Shown here in pieces: positions 9,943-20,318 of a stretch of 64,000 nucleotides of DNA. The stretch lies in the NCBI RefSeq assembly GCF_002835735.1, contig NZ_PISD01000046.1:62001-126000 (forward strand). The letters run 5' to 3'. A model generated the notes under the pieces. The model saw only the letters and a program-made list of their open reading frames with translations. It had not been told where the DNA came from and made no database searches. This DNA is from Cytobacillus horneckiae (lineage in GTDB: Bacteria > Bacillota > Bacilli > Bacillales > Cytobacillaceae). A program made the translations under genes and the position numbers. Within the stretch, counting starts at the first letter, position 1. Each line of letters begins with the position of its first letter.

Positions 9943-11010
9943 TTATTTTTTATCATGTACAATGCTATTTTGGTCGTCAAAAACATTCGCAATGTCTTCC
10001 ATCTCATTGGTTTTTGAACGTGCCATCAGCATGTCCACACCATCTTTTGCATTAACTCCATTAAAGAGAATATCGTAGAGCACAGAGGTTATCGGCATTT
10101 TCACATCATACTTTACTGCAAGCTGATGAGCCGCCTTTGTCGTGCGGACGCCTTCAACAACCATTCCCATATTTTTTAATACTTCATCTAGGTTATGGCC
10201 TTGGCCGATTAAATTTCCAGCACGCCAATTCCTTGAATGCTTACTCGTACAGGTCACGATTAAATCACCTATACCTGCCAGCCCTGAGAAGGTTAACGGA
10301 CTTGCGCCCATTTTTACTCCGAGTCGAGTAATTTCGGCTAAACCTCTAGTGACAAGCGCAGCCTTCGCATTGTCACCATAGCCAAGGCCGTCAGAAATAC
10401 CAGCAGCAAGGGCAATGATATTCTTCAGCGCCCCGCCAATTTCCACGCCTACAATATCAGGGTTCGTATAGACTCTGAAGTTTTGATTAATAAACATGTC
10501 CTGCACTTTCTCAGCAGTTTCCATATTTGACGCAGATACTGACACAGTTGTCGGATGCCTTAAGCTTACTTCTTCCGCATGGCTTGGCCCAGATAAGACA
10601 ACAATATCTTTAAGTAGATCGGCAGGCATTTCCTGCTCAATCATTTCAGAAATTCTCAACAGGCTGTCAGGCTCAATCCCTTTGCTGACATGTACAATGA
10701 TAAGCGGCTCAGACCTTATATTCGCTATTTTATTTAGAACCTCTCTTATCGCTTTTGTCGGCACGGCTAAAATAATTGTTTCAATTTCAGATAATACTTC
10801 ATCTAAAGATGAAAAACCTGTAATATTATGAGGTAACGGAACACTTGGCAAATATTTTTCATTTGTGTGAAGCGTATTTATTTCAGTTATTTGCTCTTCT
10901 TTATGTCCCCAAATTCGCACTTCATGTCCATTATCAGCTAATACCATTGCCAGCGCTGTTCCCCAGCTGCCAGCTCCAATTACTGCAACCTTTTCTATTT
11001 TCTTCTTCAT
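9943..11010 (-). CDS. gpsA: NAD(P)H-dependent glycerol-3-phosphate dehydrogenase
   Basis: GpsA reduces dihydroxyacetone phosphate to sn-glycerol 3-phosphate, the backbone for phospholipids. The dinucleotide-binding loop [12 protein letters not shown] is at about residues 10-21; [10 protein letters not shown] near residue 140, [17 protein letters not shown] with the catalytic lysine near 200, and [15 protein letters not shown] near 250 follow. The 355 residues exceed the usual ~345 by a longer acidic C-terminal tail ([12 protein letters not shown]). AAAGGTAGTG precedes the ATG. It follows der, as in B. subtilis. Confidence 0.97.
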   Translation of the reverse strand: MKKKIEKVAVIGAGSWGTALAMVLADNGHEVRIWGHKEEQITEINTLHTNEKYLPSVPLPHNITGFSSLDEVLSEIETIILAVPTKAIREVLNKIANIRSEPLIIVHVSKGIEPDSLLRISEMIEQEMPADLLKDIVVLSGPSHAEEVSLRHPTTVSVSASNMETAEKVQDMFINQNFRVYTNPDIVGVEIGGALKNIIALAAGISDGLGYGDNAKAALVTRGLAEITRLGVKMGASPLTFSGLAGIGDLIVTCTSKHSRNWRAGNLIGQGHNLDEVLKNMGMVVEGVRTTKAAHQLAVKYDVKMPITSVLYDILFNGVNAKDGVDMLMARSKTNEMEDIANVFDDQNSIVHDKK

Positions 11011-11114
11011 CCAATCACTACCTTTATTTTTTTATAATGATTGCTTTCATTTGGCAATTTACACTAAATTGTATTACTTCCATTTCAAATTCACAAGAAA
11101 TATGTAAAAAAGAG

Positions 11115-11153
11115 GCTGCCAAACAGGTTCCTTGATGACACCTTTTTGACAGC
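11115..11153 (-). terminator. terminator after der
   Basis: Imperfect arms GCTGCCAAACAGGT (from 11115) and ACCTTTTTGACAGC (to 11153), followed by CTCTTTTTTAC on the minus strand. It lies just past the der stop codon. Confidence 0.7.
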
Positions 11154-11169
11154 ATTGTTAAATTTTCTG

Positions 11170-12480
11170 TTACTTGCGTTCACGGGCAAAGATTTTTATC
11201 GGCGTACCCTCAAAACCGAATGCATCTCTGATTCTGTTTTCTAAAAATCTTTCATATGAGAAATGTAGCAGCTCAGGCTCGTTCACAAACACAACAAATG
11301 TTGGCGGCTTAACAGCTACTTGTGTAGTGTAATAAATTCTTAATCTTCTTCCTTTATCTGTAGGCGTCGGATTCATCGCTACTGCATCCATAATGACATC
11401 GTTCAACACACTTGTTTCAACTCGCAGCGCATGATTTTCGCTTGCGGTATTGATCATCGGAATTAATGTGTGAATTCTCTTTTTAGTTAAAGCTGATAAG
11501 AAAACAATCGGGGCATAATCAAGAAACTGAAAATGGTCTCGAATCTTTTGCTCAAAAGTTTTCATCGTTTTTTCATCTTTTTCTACCGCATCCCACTTGT
11601 TTACAACAATCACGATTGCTCTTCCTGCGTCATGGGCATAGCCTGCAATTTTTTTATCTTGTTCAAGAATACCTTCTTCACCATCAATGACAACGAGCAC
11701 GACATCTGACCGTTCAATGGCACGGAGGGCACGCAACACGCTGTATTTCTCAGTTGTTTCGTATACCTTCCCTTTTTTCCTCATACCAGCTGTATCGATA
11801 ATGACATATTTATCTCCGTTATATGTTAACTGGGAGTCAATTGCGTCTCTTGTCGTTCCAGCTACATCAGAAACAATCACTCGATCCTCGCCTAATATTG
11901 CATTTACTAAAGAGGATTTACCTACATTCGGCCGGCCAATGAGTGAAAATTTAATGACATCATCATCATATTTAATTTCATCATGCTTTGGAAAATGCTT
12001 TGCTGCTTCATCTAGCAAATCGCCTAAACCTAATCCATGTGATCCGGAGATCGGGAATGGCTCACCAAATCCAAGGGAATAGAAGTCATAAATTTGCTGG
12101 CGCATTTCCGGATTATCAATCTTATTTACGCCTAAAACAACAGGCTTTTTCGCCTTGTAAAGAATTTTTGCTACTTCTTCATCCGCAGAGGTAACGCCCT
12201 CGCGTCCATTAACTAGAAATACAATGACATCTGCCTCATCTATAGCAATTTCTGCTTGCTGTCGAATTTGCTCTAGAAACGGCTCATCACCAATGTCAAT
12301 TCCGCCTGTATCAATAATATTAAATTCATGTGTTAACCAGTCTGCAGAGCTGTATATCCGGTCTCTTGTTACACCTGGGATATCTTCTACAATCGATATG
12401 CGTTCCCCTACAATTCTGTTAAAAATGGTAGATTTTCCAACGTTCGGACGTCCGACAATGGCCAATACTGGTTTTGTCAT
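11170..12480 (-). CDS. der: ribosome biogenesis GTPase Der (EngA)
   Basis: Der is an essential GTPase with two tandem G domains that assists 50S subunit assembly. GRPNVGKST at residues 10-18 and GRPNVGKSS near 184 are the two P-loops; DTGG and DTAGM switch II motifs, NKID and NKWD specificity motifs are present, and a KH-like domain fills the C-terminal ~85 residues. The ATG at 12480 is chosen because AAGGGG lies 8 bases upstream; in-frame codons up to 12489 would add three residues. It gives 436 residues, the family norm. gpsA follows. Confidence 0.98.
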   Translation of the reverse strand: MTKPVLAIVGRPNVGKSTIFNRIVGERISIVEDIPGVTRDRIYSSADWLTHEFNIIDTGGIDIGDEPFLEQIRQQAEIAIDEADVIVFLVNGREGVTSADEEVAKILYKAKKPVVLGVNKIDNPEMRQQIYDFYSLGFGEPFPISGSHGLGLGDLLDEAAKHFPKHDEIKYDDDVIKFSLIGRPNVGKSSLVNAILGEDRVIVSDVAGTTRDAIDSQLTYNGDKYVIIDTAGMRKKGKVYETTEKYSVLRALRAIERSDVVLVVIDGEEGILEQDKKIAGYAHDAGRAIVIVVNKWDAVEKDEKTMKTFEQKIRDHFQFLDYAPIVFLSALTKKRIHTLIPMINTASENHALRVETSVLNDVIMDAVAMNPTPTDKGRRLRIYYTTQVAVKPPTFVVFVNEPELLHFSYERFLENRIRDAFGFEGTPIKIFARERK

Positions 12481-12860
12481 GAACATCACCCCTTCATTTC
12501 TTTATAGTAAAGCGTTAGCACCTATCCTCTATCAGTTCATTCTTAGGCATGCTCGCTAAATATATATACAGTCTAAAACAATCCTCATTTTGAAATAAAC
12601 CTTGCAGGACTCCACACTTGATTTAATTGGATTATAGGTATGACCTTTAGAATTTCAAAGGCATTTAGTAAAAAATCCTTAGTTTTTCTAATGCGACTTT
12701 AAAACTGTATCTTTCTCTGAGTTTTAATCTCCTTATTAAGGTGCTTTAAGAAGATTATTCCTACCTATCAGCTAAAATAAACCCTTCTTTAAGAAGGGCC
12801 TAACTATCTTATATTATCAAAGTGTTAACAACCTTACAAGAAAAGCTTTTTGTTATCGTG
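12481..12860. other. gene-free stretch between the YIEGIA partner gene and der
   Basis: About 380 bases, AT-rich, with no convincing ORF on either strand. It holds the terminator at 12782-12798 and presumably the der promoter, which I could not place with confidence. Confidence 0.5.
12782..12798 (-). terminator. terminator after the yphAB-YIEGIA partner unit
   Basis: CCCTTC and GAAGGG arms around a 5-base loop, followed on the minus strand by TTTATTTTAG. It lies 60 bases past the small partner gene. Confidence 0.65.
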
Positions 12861-13046
12861 TTAATGTTTAACAATCACATAAATTTCTTCGGTTAACAAA
12901 TGGGCAATCCCGTCTAGAATTGCTTCCAGATTTGTGGCAATGACTTCCATTTCCTCTTTATTTTCACAGTGAAAGACTGACGTTCCACTAGGTACTTTAG
13001 CAGGATTTGTAGTGATTATTGCAAGGATAAACTTTTCTATATCCAT
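12861..13046 (-). CDS. small partner ('capping subunit') of the YIEGIA protein
   Basis: A 61-residue acidic soluble protein starting MDIEKFILAIITTNP and containing the segment FHCENKEEMEVIATNLEAILDGIAHLL. Its form and place directly after the YIEGIA membrane protein fit the family described as the capping-complex subunit for YIEGIA in spore formers; I recall this family by name only and its biochemistry is not settled. AAGGAGG stands eight bases before the ATG. The two genes are 13 bases apart, so joint translation is likely. Confidence 0.65.
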   Translation of the reverse strand: MDIEKFILAIITTNPAKVPSGTSVFHCENKEEMEVIATNLEAILDGIAHLLTEEIYVIVKH

Positions 13047-13059
13047 AGCTTATTCCTCC

Positions 13060-13938
13060 TTAAGATTCCGCATGAACTTCGCTAGGCATTTTAATGGCAT
13101 TTTCCAATGTTGGCACTTCACCAATTACGTCAATTGCCCGCTTTATATTTCTTTCCTGAGGCAAGATGAACACAGCGACTCTGCCGTCATCTAAGTCCCT
13201 TTTTGCTAAAGGCACGAGCGCTGGTGTGCCCGAATCTCGAAAAACGCCCATAGCTGTCGATACATCATGAAGAATCGCCTGCCTTTGCCCAAGGTTGGCA
13301 ATCGTTGTTCGTACATTAAAGTTTTTCGGCTTAAGGATGAACCCCATTCCGTATTTCAGCACTTCCTTCTGCCTTTCAGGCAAGCCGATATTCATAATAT
13401 ATATATTATCAACATACAAGCCCGCATCTTCAAAATGAGGCTCAACATATTCGATGTCGACGATATCACTTAATTTGCCGCCGCTCATCATTATTTTAGA
13501 GAGGATGATGGCTATAGTCGCAACAATAATTGCCACCCAAAGATTAAATACAAGATAAGCAAGCGTGCTCACTAAAGCTGTAAACATAACGAGATAATTT
13601 CTGCTCTCAAAAGCAATGGCAATTCCTTCAATATATGTTCTACCTCTCGGGACCATCTCAAAGCTATCCAATTCTGTTAATGTATTTCTCTCCATATTTC
13701 TTACTTCTCTAAATTGAGAGGCAGCCACAGTTAGAAAAGTAATTGCCGTAAAGTCCTCTTCCATAATAGAAGGAATCGCTACACTGCCTAAACCAGCTGC
13801 AATAAATCCTAGAGCAATATGAATGATTTTTCCGTGTAGATAGGTGGGATATTGCCGATAATCCGTCCGTAACATATAGATTCTTGTGGCTGTGCCAACA
13901 ATTAATCCAAGTAAAATTGGATAAGTATATTCATTCAT
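13060..13938 (-). CDS. yphB: YIEGIA family membrane protein (YphB)
   Basis: Membrane protein of 292 residues restricted, as far as I know, to spore formers. It has a short N-terminal hydrophobic segment (LLGLIVGTATRIYML), another near residues 30-55, the signature YIEGIA near residue 108, a hydrophobic pair around 118-150, and a soluble C-terminal half. No catalytic motif is evident. It overlaps the yphA stop by 8 bases and precedes its small partner, so the three genes look like one translationally coupled unit. Function is unknown; a role in the spore or forespore membrane is inference from phylogeny only. Confidence 0.8.
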   Translation of the reverse strand: MNEYTYPILLGLIVGTATRIYMLRTDYRQYPTYLHGKIIHIALGFIAAGLGSVAIPSIMEEDFTAITFLTVAASQFREVRNMERNTLTELDSFEMVPRGRTYIEGIAIAFESRNYLVMFTALVSTLAYLVFNLWVAIIVATIAIILSKIMMSGGKLSDIVDIEYVEPHFEDAGLYVDNIYIMNIGLPERQKEVLKYGMGFILKPKNFNVRTTIANLGQRQAILHDVSTAMGVFRDSGTPALVPLAKRDLDDGRVAVFILPQERNIKRAIDVIGEVPTLENAIKMPSEVHAES

Positions 13939-14542
13939 GATAGTTTTGCTTCTCCTTCACAAGCGGATTGACATAGCTTTCCAAATAGGCTGCAATGTAT
14001 TCCAAAGCATTCCATAACAAAATAACGGCTGCCGCCATACTTACCACATCTAAAAAAGCAAGCGATCCAACAATATATGGAAATTGATACTGTCTAATAA
14101 TCAACGCAAATAGCACTTCACCATTCAATGTTCCCATTAATATAATTAAAATTCTCATCAAATGGTTTTCATGGACCATTAATGTCAAGTAAACAAGTAT
14201 GATAGATAACATCCACTTCCTATCAAAAACAACCCAAACAGGATCAAATAATTCAAACAATAAGAAGCTGCAATATGCTAGCAATATAATCAAATTGCAG
14301 ATAAATACATAAATTGCTCCTGCTTTTCTCAATCTCGCAATGAAGTAATAGGTTAGAGATAAAATAATAAGTGCTGTAACGCTTATTGAAAATTCACCAA
14401 AATCCAGAGTATAGATTGATCCAATAATAATCAATAAAACTCCGAGTGACAGCGGATATCTTATCTTATTTTTTTTATCTAATAAAAAAGTGACAGCTAT
14501 CCATATAGACCAAGAAATCCAATAAAATACGATTCCTTCCAA
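13931..14542 (-). CDS. yphA: YphA-like polytopic membrane protein
   Basis: A 203-residue protein with about six hydrophobic segments and a short charged C-terminus (NPLVKEKQNYHE). Position next to yphB and fni identifies it as YphA; its molecular role is unknown. The reading frame is open upstream to 14626, but I place the start at TTG 14542 (then EGIVFYWISW) because AGGAGGTG lies seven bases before it and the upstream stretch has no hydrophobic character or binding site. The end overlaps yphB by 8 bases. Confidence 0.75.
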   Translation of the reverse strand: MEGIVFYWISWSIWIAVTFLLDKKNKIRYPLSLGVLLIIIGSIYTLDFGEFSISVTALIILSLTYYFIARLRKAGAIYVFICNLIILLAYCSFLLFELFDPVWVVFDRKWMLSIILVYLTLMVHENHLMRILIILMGTLNGEVLFALIIRQYQFPYIVGSLAFLDVVSMAAAVILLWNALEYIAAYLESYVNPLVKEKQNYHE

Positions 14543-14650
14543 AAATACACACCTCCTACTATCTCCATTATGGCTTGTTTTTATGCACTTTAATCTTATT
14601 TGCATAAAAATAGCGTGGTATATCATCTTAATAAGAGGGAGGTGTTACTA

Positions 14651-14791
14651 ATGGGTAAAGATCGTCAAGAAAAGAAATTAAAAAGAAGTCATAAAGTGGA
14701 ATCTGATCGTGACCAAGCACTTCATTATAAAGGGGCGACAGAGCTACAAAGCCCCGAAGAAGCACGCGAATTGAACGATAATAAACAATGA
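14651..14791 (+). CDS. ypzI: YpzI family small protein
   Basis: A 46-residue, very hydrophilic protein (MGKDRQEKKLKRS start) whose sequence matches the YpzI family of Bacillus, function unknown. GGGAGGTG stands seven bases before the ATG at 14651; the frame extends upstream to 14600 but without a binding site and into yphA promoter sequence. It is transcribed away from yphA, one of the few plus-strand genes in this part of the window. No membrane segment or signal is present. Confidence 0.8.
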   Translation: MGKDRQEKKLKRSHKVESDRDQALHYKGATELQSPEEARELNDNKQ

Positions 14792-14986
14792 TGGAGATGC
14801 AAGAACTCTTTTAGTAACGTCAGCTGCTACTTAATCGGCATACTGATCACACGTCGCATCCCATCGGTATCCGGTGAATATCCCTTACCAGTATTCCACA
14901 CATGCGGAGACTCACCATTTTCACATACCCAGCATGAACTCAACCTGTTTTTTCATCTAAATTTGCCACATTTTGTCGAATTTTGT

Positions 14987-15001
14987 GGGTGACAGGTACC
15001 C
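14987..15001. repeat. short REP-like sequence
   Basis: GGGTGACAGGTACCC, an imperfect palindrome of the GGTGACAGGCACC type seen scattered in Bacillus intergenic DNA. It lies in the 283-base stretch between ypzI and fni, which otherwise holds only the fni terminator. Confidence 0.35.
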
Positions 15002-15020
15002 AAATTATTTAACAATAAAA

Positions 15021-15062
15021 AAAAGCCTAAAGGAAAACGATTTGGTTTTCTTTTAGGCTTTT
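15021..15062 (-). terminator. terminator after fni
   Basis: 18-base arms AAAAGCCTAAAGGAAAAC (15021-15038) and GTTTTCTTTTAGGCTTTT (15045-15062), one wobble, followed by TTTTATTG on the minus strand. One of the strongest terminators in the window. Confidence 0.9.
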
Positions 15063-15074
15063 AACGAGTTTTAT

Positions 15075-16133
15075 TTATTTCATTTTCCGGGTGCTATAAA
15101 TAGATGTTTTAATATTTCGCTCGTTCAACCAGTGATGAACCTCCCCTGTCAGTACGACAGGTGCGTTTTGCAATTCATCTATATTATTAGCACCTAAGGC
15201 AGACATTATATACTTTAATTCATCGTGTATATAATGAATTTCTTCAATTAGTTGATGATATCCTTGTTCGATGAGGACTTTTAACAAATAACCAGCCATT
15301 CCAGCTGCATTTGCTCCTAGCGCAATGGATTTGGCGATATCGAGACTCGATTTGATTCCACCAGAAGCCAGCACTGTTATGTTTTTATGATTCGTCCGTG
15401 CTTCAACGATTGAAGCGGCCGTCGGAATGCCCCAATCGTCAAAAAATGACAGGAGACGTTTCCGTCTTTCATTTTCTATTCGCGAAAAATTAGTTCCACC
15501 GAAACCGCCAACATCAACAATTGATACACCTACTGATTGGAGAGCAGAAACAGTTTCATTACTCATTCCGAAACCAACTTCTTTTACAATTACCGGAACA
15601 TCGATGCCTTGTACAATTTTTTCAATCCTTTTGAGTGCTTCTGTAAAGTCTCGATCCCCTTCAGGCATTGTTAGCTCTTGCACAACATTCAAATGTATTT
15701 GCATTGCATTTGCTTCAACCATATCAACAGCTGTTTTTGCTTGTTCTACAGTTGCTTCGCTACCTAAATTCGCAAATATTAAACCATGAGGATTTTCCAC
15801 TCGTACAATTTTATACGAATCCCTCTCATTTGCATCCTTTATGGCTGACATTTGTGAACCAACCGCTATCGCTACTCCTGTTTCTTTAGCTGCCCTTGCC
15901 AAATCACGGTTGATATCTATTGTCCGCTCACCGCCTCCACCGGTCATTGCATTGATAAAAATTGGCGAACTGCAGGAGAGCTCGCCAATTTTTGTTTGCA
16001 AATCTATTTCATCCACCTTTGTATTAGGTAGACTTTGGTGGACAAAGGATACACAATCAAATCCGGTCTTTAATGATTGACCTGTTGCTAATGCATATTG
16101 TATATGGTCCCATTTTCTTTTTGATCTTGACAC
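15075..16133 (-). CDS. fni: type 2 isopentenyl-diphosphate delta-isomerase
   Basis: Fni interconverts IPP and DMAPP using reduced FMN, feeding isoprenoid synthesis. The 352-residue TIM-barrel protein shows [17 protein letters not shown] near residue 64, the GSQMSAI loop near 92, [13 protein letters not shown] near 180, and [11 protein letters not shown] near 207 for phosphate and FMN binding. The start is GTG at 16133, with a GGTGGG box upstream. It lies directly after the S1-protein gene, as in B. subtilis (old name ypgA). Confidence 0.96.
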   Translation of the reverse strand: MSRSKRKWDHIQYALATGQSLKTGFDCVSFVHQSLPNTKVDEIDLQTKIGELSCSSPIFINAMTGGGGERTIDINRDLARAAKETGVAIAVGSQMSAIKDANERDSYKIVRVENPHGLIFANLGSEATVEQAKTAVDMVEANAMQIHLNVVQELTMPEGDRDFTEALKRIEKIVQGIDVPVIVKEVGFGMSNETVSALQSVGVSIVDVGGFGGTNFSRIENERRKRLLSFFDDWGIPTAASIVEARTNHKNITVLASGGIKSSLDIAKSIALGANAAGMAGYLLKVLIEQGYHQLIEEIHYIHDELKYIMSALGANNIDELQNAPVVLTGEVHHWLNERNIKTSIYSTRKMK

Positions 16134-16146
16134 TAGATTCCCACCA

Positions 16147-17286
16147 TTATTTATTTAATTTCTTTAATTGCTCACCAATCATTTCACCAAGCTGAAAACC
16201 CTTTGACTCTTCAGGCAGCTCATAATCTGTTGATTCTTCTTCTTCCTTCTCCAATAGCTCTTTAATACTTAATGAAAGACGATGATCATTTTCGTTTACA
16301 TCAAGGACTTTCACTTGCAATTCTTGTCCTTCTTTTAACACTTCATGAGGTGTGCCGATATGCTTATGAGCAATTTGAGAGATGTGAACAAGTCCTTCAA
16401 CACCTGGGAACACTTCGATAAAAGCACCGTATGAGACGAGTCGCTTAACAGTTCCTTGAAGCACACTGCCTTTTGGCGCTTTCTCACTAATTTGATCCCA
16501 TGGTCCAGGCAATGTATCTTTAATTGAAAGTGAGATTCTTTCGTTATCAAGATCAACACTTAAAACTTTCACTTTCACTTCCTGACCTTCTGTTACAACA
16601 TCTGATGGTTTTTCTACATGCTGATACGATAATTGGGAAATATGAACAAGTCCGTCAATTCCGCCAATATCAACAAATGCACCGAAGTTAGTGATTCGTT
16701 GGACCGTTCCATCCAAAACTTGTCCTGCTTCTAAAGATTGTAATACGGATTGCTTTTGCTTTCCTTGTTCCTCTTCAACGACTGCGCGATGAGAGAGAAT
16801 TAAGCGGTTTTTCTCTTTATCAAGTTCAACAATTTTGAAAGTAATCGTTTTGCCTTTATAATCGGAGAAATCCTCTACAAAATGCGCCTCTACTAAAGAT
16901 GCTGGCACAAAACCACGCACGCCTAAATCAACTACTAGGCCGCCTTTAACAACATCTTTAATTTCAGCTTCAAAAACTTCACCGCGATTAAATTTTGCTT
17001 CTAAATCCTCCCATGACTTCTCAGCATCTACTTTGCGCTTAGAAAGGATTAAAGCCTCTTCTTCGACTTTTAATACTTCCAATTGTAGTTCGTCACCTTC
17101 TGCAACAGCATCACTTGCTTTTTCAATATGAAGGCTTGATAGCTCACTAATTGGAATAATTCCATCTAATTTACTGTCACTAATATTTACGATTACTTGT
17201 TTTTCTTCAACCTTAGTTACTTGACCATTGACTTTGTCGCCAATCTCGTAATTTTTCACTTCAATTTCATTCATTTCTTCTGACAT
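16147..17286 (-). CDS. ypfD: S1 RNA-binding domain protein (YpfD, S1-like)
   Basis: Cytosolic RNA-binding protein made of four consecutive S1 (OB-fold) repeats, at about residues 13-85, 98-170, 185-255 and 270-342, each with the [22 protein letters not shown] pattern (e.g. [19 protein letters not shown]). E. coli S1 has six; firmicute homologs such as B. subtilis YpfD (382 residues) have four, and their ribosomal role is not shown. The protein is 379 residues with an acidic tail. AAGGAGG precedes the ATG. It follows plsC and cmk at a distance of about 215 bases. Confidence 0.93.
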   Translation of the reverse strand: MSEEMNEIEVKNYEIGDKVNGQVTKVEEKQVIVNISDSKLDGIIPISELSSLHIEKASDAVAEGDELQLEVLKVEEEALILSKRKVDAEKSWEDLEAKFNRGEVFEAEIKDVVKGGLVVDLGVRGFVPASLVEAHFVEDFSDYKGKTITFKIVELDKEKNRLILSHRAVVEEEQGKQKQSVLQSLEAGQVLDGTVQRITNFGAFVDIGGIDGLVHISQLSYQHVEKPSDVVTEGQEVKVKVLSVDLDNERISLSIKDTLPGPWDQISEKAPKGSVLQGTVKRLVSYGAFIEVFPGVEGLVHISQIAHKHIGTPHEVLKEGQELQVKVLDVNENDHRLSLSIKELLEKEEEESTDYELPEESKGFQLGEMIGEQLKKLNK

Positions 17287-17501
17287 ATGTATTCCTCCTT
17301 AATCCAATGGCTGCTCTCTTGTTTAAATAATAATGCAAACTTATTATTTATTAATATAAGATTTATTGCATGAATAAACATAGAACAACTTCATGATTTA
17401 TTAAAAACCTTGAAGATTTTACATACCGTTTATACTCTTGAAATATAAAATGCCTTTTTATAAACTTCTTACAAATACCCGCTTTTGTCAAGTAAGAAGG
17501 C

Positions 17502-18083
17502 TTATCTATGAACCTCAATTAATTTACCGATTTCTGCCATAATTAATTCCGTTGTCTCTTCAGCAGATGCCTTTCTTTCCCTTATCGGGCCCATATCAAT
17601 CGGCTGACCATATACAACCTTAAGTTTGGTAAACGCCTTATACGGTCCTATAATTGCGCATGGCACAACATAGGCATCTGATCTTAATGCAAAAAATCCT
17701 GCTCCTGCCATTCCTTTGCCAAGTTCTCCTGACTTACTTCTTGTCCCCTCAGGAAATAATCCAAGAACATTTCCTTCTTTTAATACTTTAAGACCTTTCC
17801 GCAATGCTTCCCTATCGCTCATTCCCCGTTTAACTGGAAAAGCATTAATGTTTGGTAAGATTTTTCCTAGTACAGGAACTTCAAACAGCTCCTCTTTAGC
17901 CATAAAGTGGATTGTTCTTGGTGCAGTTATACCAACCATCGGCGGATCAAGATTATCAATATGGTTGGAGCATAATAATACGCCCCCGTCCTTTGGAAAA
18001 TTCTCAGTCCCGATTACTTCCATTCTATACACCGGCTTTAATAGGCCGTAAACTAATGATTTAGCAAAATGATATAACCCCAT
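17502..18083 (-). CDS. plsC: 1-acyl-sn-glycerol-3-phosphate acyltransferase
   Basis: PlsC-type acyltransferase that converts lysophosphatidic acid to phosphatidic acid at the cytosolic membrane face. The 193-residue protein has the catalytic NHxxxxD box (NHIDNLD near residue 41), the substrate-binding FPEGTRS box near residue 113 and an N-terminal hydrophobic stretch. It begins 2 bases after the cmk stop, so the two genes form an operon. B. subtilis 168 has its plsC elsewhere; a cmk-plsC-ypfD order occurs in related genera. Confidence 0.93.
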   Translation of the reverse strand: MGLYHFAKSLVYGLLKPVYRMEVIGTENFPKDGGVLLCSNHIDNLDPPMVGITAPRTIHFMAKEELFEVPVLGKILPNINAFPVKRGMSDREALRKGLKVLKEGNVLGLFPEGTRSKSGELGKGMAGAGFFALRSDAYVVPCAIIGPYKAFTKLKVVYGQPIDMGPIRERKASAEETTELIMAEIGKLIEVHR

Positions 18084-18085
18084 AA

Positions 18086-18757
18086 TTAATTAATCCTTTC
18101 ATCAACCAAGCTCATGATTTTGTCGACCACTTGATGGATGCTTAAGGAAGTTGTATCCATTTCTACCGCATCATCCGCTTTCTTTAGCGGGGCGATTTCC
18201 CTTTCTGAATCGAGCTTATCTCTATTGGCAATTTCCTGCTTTAATTGTTCCAAGTCAGACGAAAAACCCTTATTGACGTTTTCCACATGTCTTCGCGCAG
18301 CCCTCTCCTCAACTGAGGCTAATAAAAACACCTTTACTTCAGCTTGTGGTAACACATGTGTACCGATATCTCTGCCATCCATTACGACTCCGCCATCCAA
18401 ACCAAAGCTCTGTTGTCTTCTGACCATCTCTTCTCTGACTAATTTGTGCATTGAAACCGTCGACACAGAGTTGGTTACTTCAGAAGTACGAATTTCTGTT
18501 GTTACATCCTTCCCATCAAGATAAATCAGTTGGCCTTCATCACTAGGCAATAACTCTATTTTCGTTTCTTTCAATAAAGAAATGAGTTCCCTCTCGCTAT
18601 TAAAATCAATATTATTCATAATTGCTTTATATGTTAGCGCCCTGTACATTGCTCCAGTATCAATATAAATATAATTTAGCTTTTCAGCTATTATTTTCGC
18701 TACTGTACTCTTGCCCGCTGCAGCAGGACCATCTATTGCTATCGATATTTTTCTCAT
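18086..18757 (-). CDS. cmk: cytidylate kinase
   Basis: Cmk phosphorylates CMP and dCMP using ATP. The P-loop GPAAAGKST is at residues 9-17, the NMP-binding [12 protein letters not shown] near residue 31, and the [11 protein letters not shown] motif with substrate-binding Arg/Asp near 127; the lid arginines lie in ERAARR near 152. The 223 residues match the family. ACAGGAGGG precedes the ATG. It leads the cmk-plsC pair and is preceded by a repeat-bearing gap. Confidence 0.97.
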   Translation of the reverse strand: MRKISIAIDGPAAAGKSTVAKIIAEKLNYIYIDTGAMYRALTYKAIMNNIDFNSERELISLLKETKIELLPSDEGQLIYLDGKDVTTEIRTSEVTNSVSTVSMHKLVREEMVRRQQSFGLDGGVVMDGRDIGTHVLPQAEVKVFLLASVEERAARRHVENVNKGFSSDLEQLKQEIANRDKLDSEREIAPLKKADDAVEMDTTSLSIHQVVDKIMSLVDERIN

Positions 18758-18995
18758 AAACCCTCCTGTATTGCCTTTCCCATTAAAAATAATCTTTTAC
18801 CGTACTATTTTATCATAGATTGAATCTATTCAGTGAATGTAATATCTTTCTATTAGTTATATTGTGCAATCTTTTGTTTTTTATGGAAAAAATGAAGAAA
18901 GGAGATTAGAGGGGTTGCTTTTGTGGGAATTGTAAACATATAAGAAAAAATAAATTGATCACCTGTAGGAATAAATTTCAAAGTTTGGGATCTTC

Positions 18996-19052
18996 TAAGC
19001 TTTCCGCTCGACTGACTCGTTACTCCCGCTGGAGTCGAGCGGACACCCTCTT
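18996..19052. repeat. partial copy of a dispersed intergenic repeat
   Basis: In the 298-base gap between cmk and ypfB, CCGCTCGACT (from about 18999) and AGTCGAGCGG form an inverted repeat, followed by TCGAGCGGACAC (19035-19046) and ATCTATTTCTCC. The same two blocks occur in the same order at 55248-55285. Confidence 0.6.
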
Positions 19053-19055
19053 TAT

Positions 19056-19244
19056 CTATTTCTCCTTATGTGAAGAAAAGGTTTCTAGGAATTCACTAAA
19101 ATTTTGATCTGTCACACCTTCATATTGCGTTAATTGCTTCAACTCTGGAAAAGCACCAATATGGTGAAAAAAGACTTGAGAAAGCAGCAAAAAGAAAAAT
19201 TGAATAATAATTATTTTTAATAAGATTCTTTCAAAGGTTTTCAT
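19056..19244 (-). CDS. ypfB: YpfB-like small membrane protein (DUF5359)
   Basis: A 62-residue protein with one N-terminal membrane segment (about residues 7-28, KIIIIQFFFLLLSQVFF) and a polar tail containing TQYEGVTDQNF. Length, the KTFERIL opening and place between ypfA and cmk identify it as YpfB; its function is unknown. The frame is open to 19304, but AGGAGGG sits before the ATG at 19244, which also matches the family start. It probably shares a transcript with ypfA, whose end lies 49 bases upstream. Confidence 0.8.
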   Translation of the reverse strand: MKTFERILLKIIIIQFFFLLLSQVFFHHIGAFPELKQLTQYEGVTDQNFSEFLETFSSHKEK

Positions 19245-19293
19245 GCAATCCCTCCTATTTATAACATTATGGCAAGGAGATATGCGTTTTATT

Positions 19294-19962
19294 CTATTTA
19301 GCAATATGATTATCTCGCTTTTTCATTAGGGTAAGCTGACGCTCAAAGCAAAAGCGGATAAGCTTTTGACGGACATCAGATGGCACTGTCTTGAATTTTA
19401 ACGACAAAACTGATTTTAACTCGTTCACTGCCCTGAGGCGGACAACTTCGCATTCGGTTTTCACATAATGAAACTGTCCGTCTTTCATCGGCAACACCAG
19501 CCAAGTGATAAAGCTCATTCCTGCTAAGTAAGAAAATGGATTCTTCACGCGAATGGCAATGCCGCCAGCACTAATATCCTCTGTTACAGTAACAAACGGG
19601 GCGAATTGATTGCCTATTGGATGAACTGCGGCATCAACCGCTGCGTCTACACGGACAAATTCGCGCTTTTGCATCTTTACCATTATTTCCTTATCAGAAT
19701 AAGACAGCTTAATTACAGGGATGTTCTTCTTTTCTCTTCCAGTGACTTCACAATCAAATGAAAATAGTCCTTCTCTTTTAGACAAAACCATGCACTTAGC
19801 TTGAGTCCCTTCCAAGAGAAATGTTGTTTTATTTGTTTCTATATTCACTGGGTAACTCACATGTAATTGCTGATCACAAATAGCGATTATTTCACATTTG
19901 TACTTTTCTTCATTATCAGTAAAATAAGGTGTCAAAATTATTTCATCACCAACATTAATCAA
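19294..19962 (-). CDS. ypfA: PilZ-domain c-di-GMP receptor (YpfA-like)
   Basis: Flagellar-brake type protein: an N-terminal YcgR-like domain (about residues 1-90) and a C-terminal PilZ domain with the c-di-GMP motif KREFVRV (RxxxR-type) near residue 100 and the second motif DISAGGIAIRV near 140. In B. subtilis YpfA/DgrA binds c-di-GMP and slows flagellar motion. I place the start at TTG 19962 (MINVGDEI), which aligns with the family N-terminus and has GGTGAT just upstream; GTG 19971 is an alternative. ypfB follows. Confidence 0.85.
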   Translation of the reverse strand: MINVGDEIILTPYFTDNEEKYKCEIIAICDQQLHVSYPVNIETNKTTFLLEGTQAKCMVLSKREGLFSFDCEVTGREKKNIPVIKLSYSDKEIMVKMQKREFVRVDAAVDAAVHPIGNQFAPFVTVTEDISAGGIAIRVKNPFSYLAGMSFITWLVLPMKDGQFHYVKTECEVVRLRAVNELKSVLSLKFKTVPSDVRQKLIRFCFERQLTLMKKRDNHIAK

Positions 19963-20318
19963 TGAAATCACCAATCCTTAATGAATATTCGTTTACATAA
20001 GATTAGAAAATACTTTTAAAAATAGTATTTTTTACTCTTTACTTTTCCAAAAAGATATCATTCAAATTATATATAATATTTCTACAATTTACCAACGTTT
20101 TTTAATGGTTTTAAGAGATTGGTGTTATATTTGCGAGACCTTTCCAGCAGGACAGGTAAGATTATTATATCGGTTTTTATTGGGAGGCATGACTACACTT
20201 CTCAATTGCTTAAGCGGAATAAATGCGGTTTTAAGCAAAGTTTTGAATATAGCTTTTAATATTTTTTTACAAAAAAAAAGCCCCAAATGTCGTTATCGAC
20301 TTAAGGGGCTCTCATATT
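19963..20318. other. gene-free stretch between ypfA and ypeB
   Basis: About 356 bases holding the ypeB terminator (20279-20310) and the ypfA upstream region. A plus-strand reading frame from 20105 runs into ypeB antisense and has no family features, so I do not call a gene. Confidence 0.5.
20279..20310 (-). terminator. terminator after ypeB
   Basis: AGCCCC (20279-20284) pairs with GGGGCT (20305-20310), with inner GTCG/CGAC pairing; a run of T9 follows on the minus strand. Confidence 0.8.
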
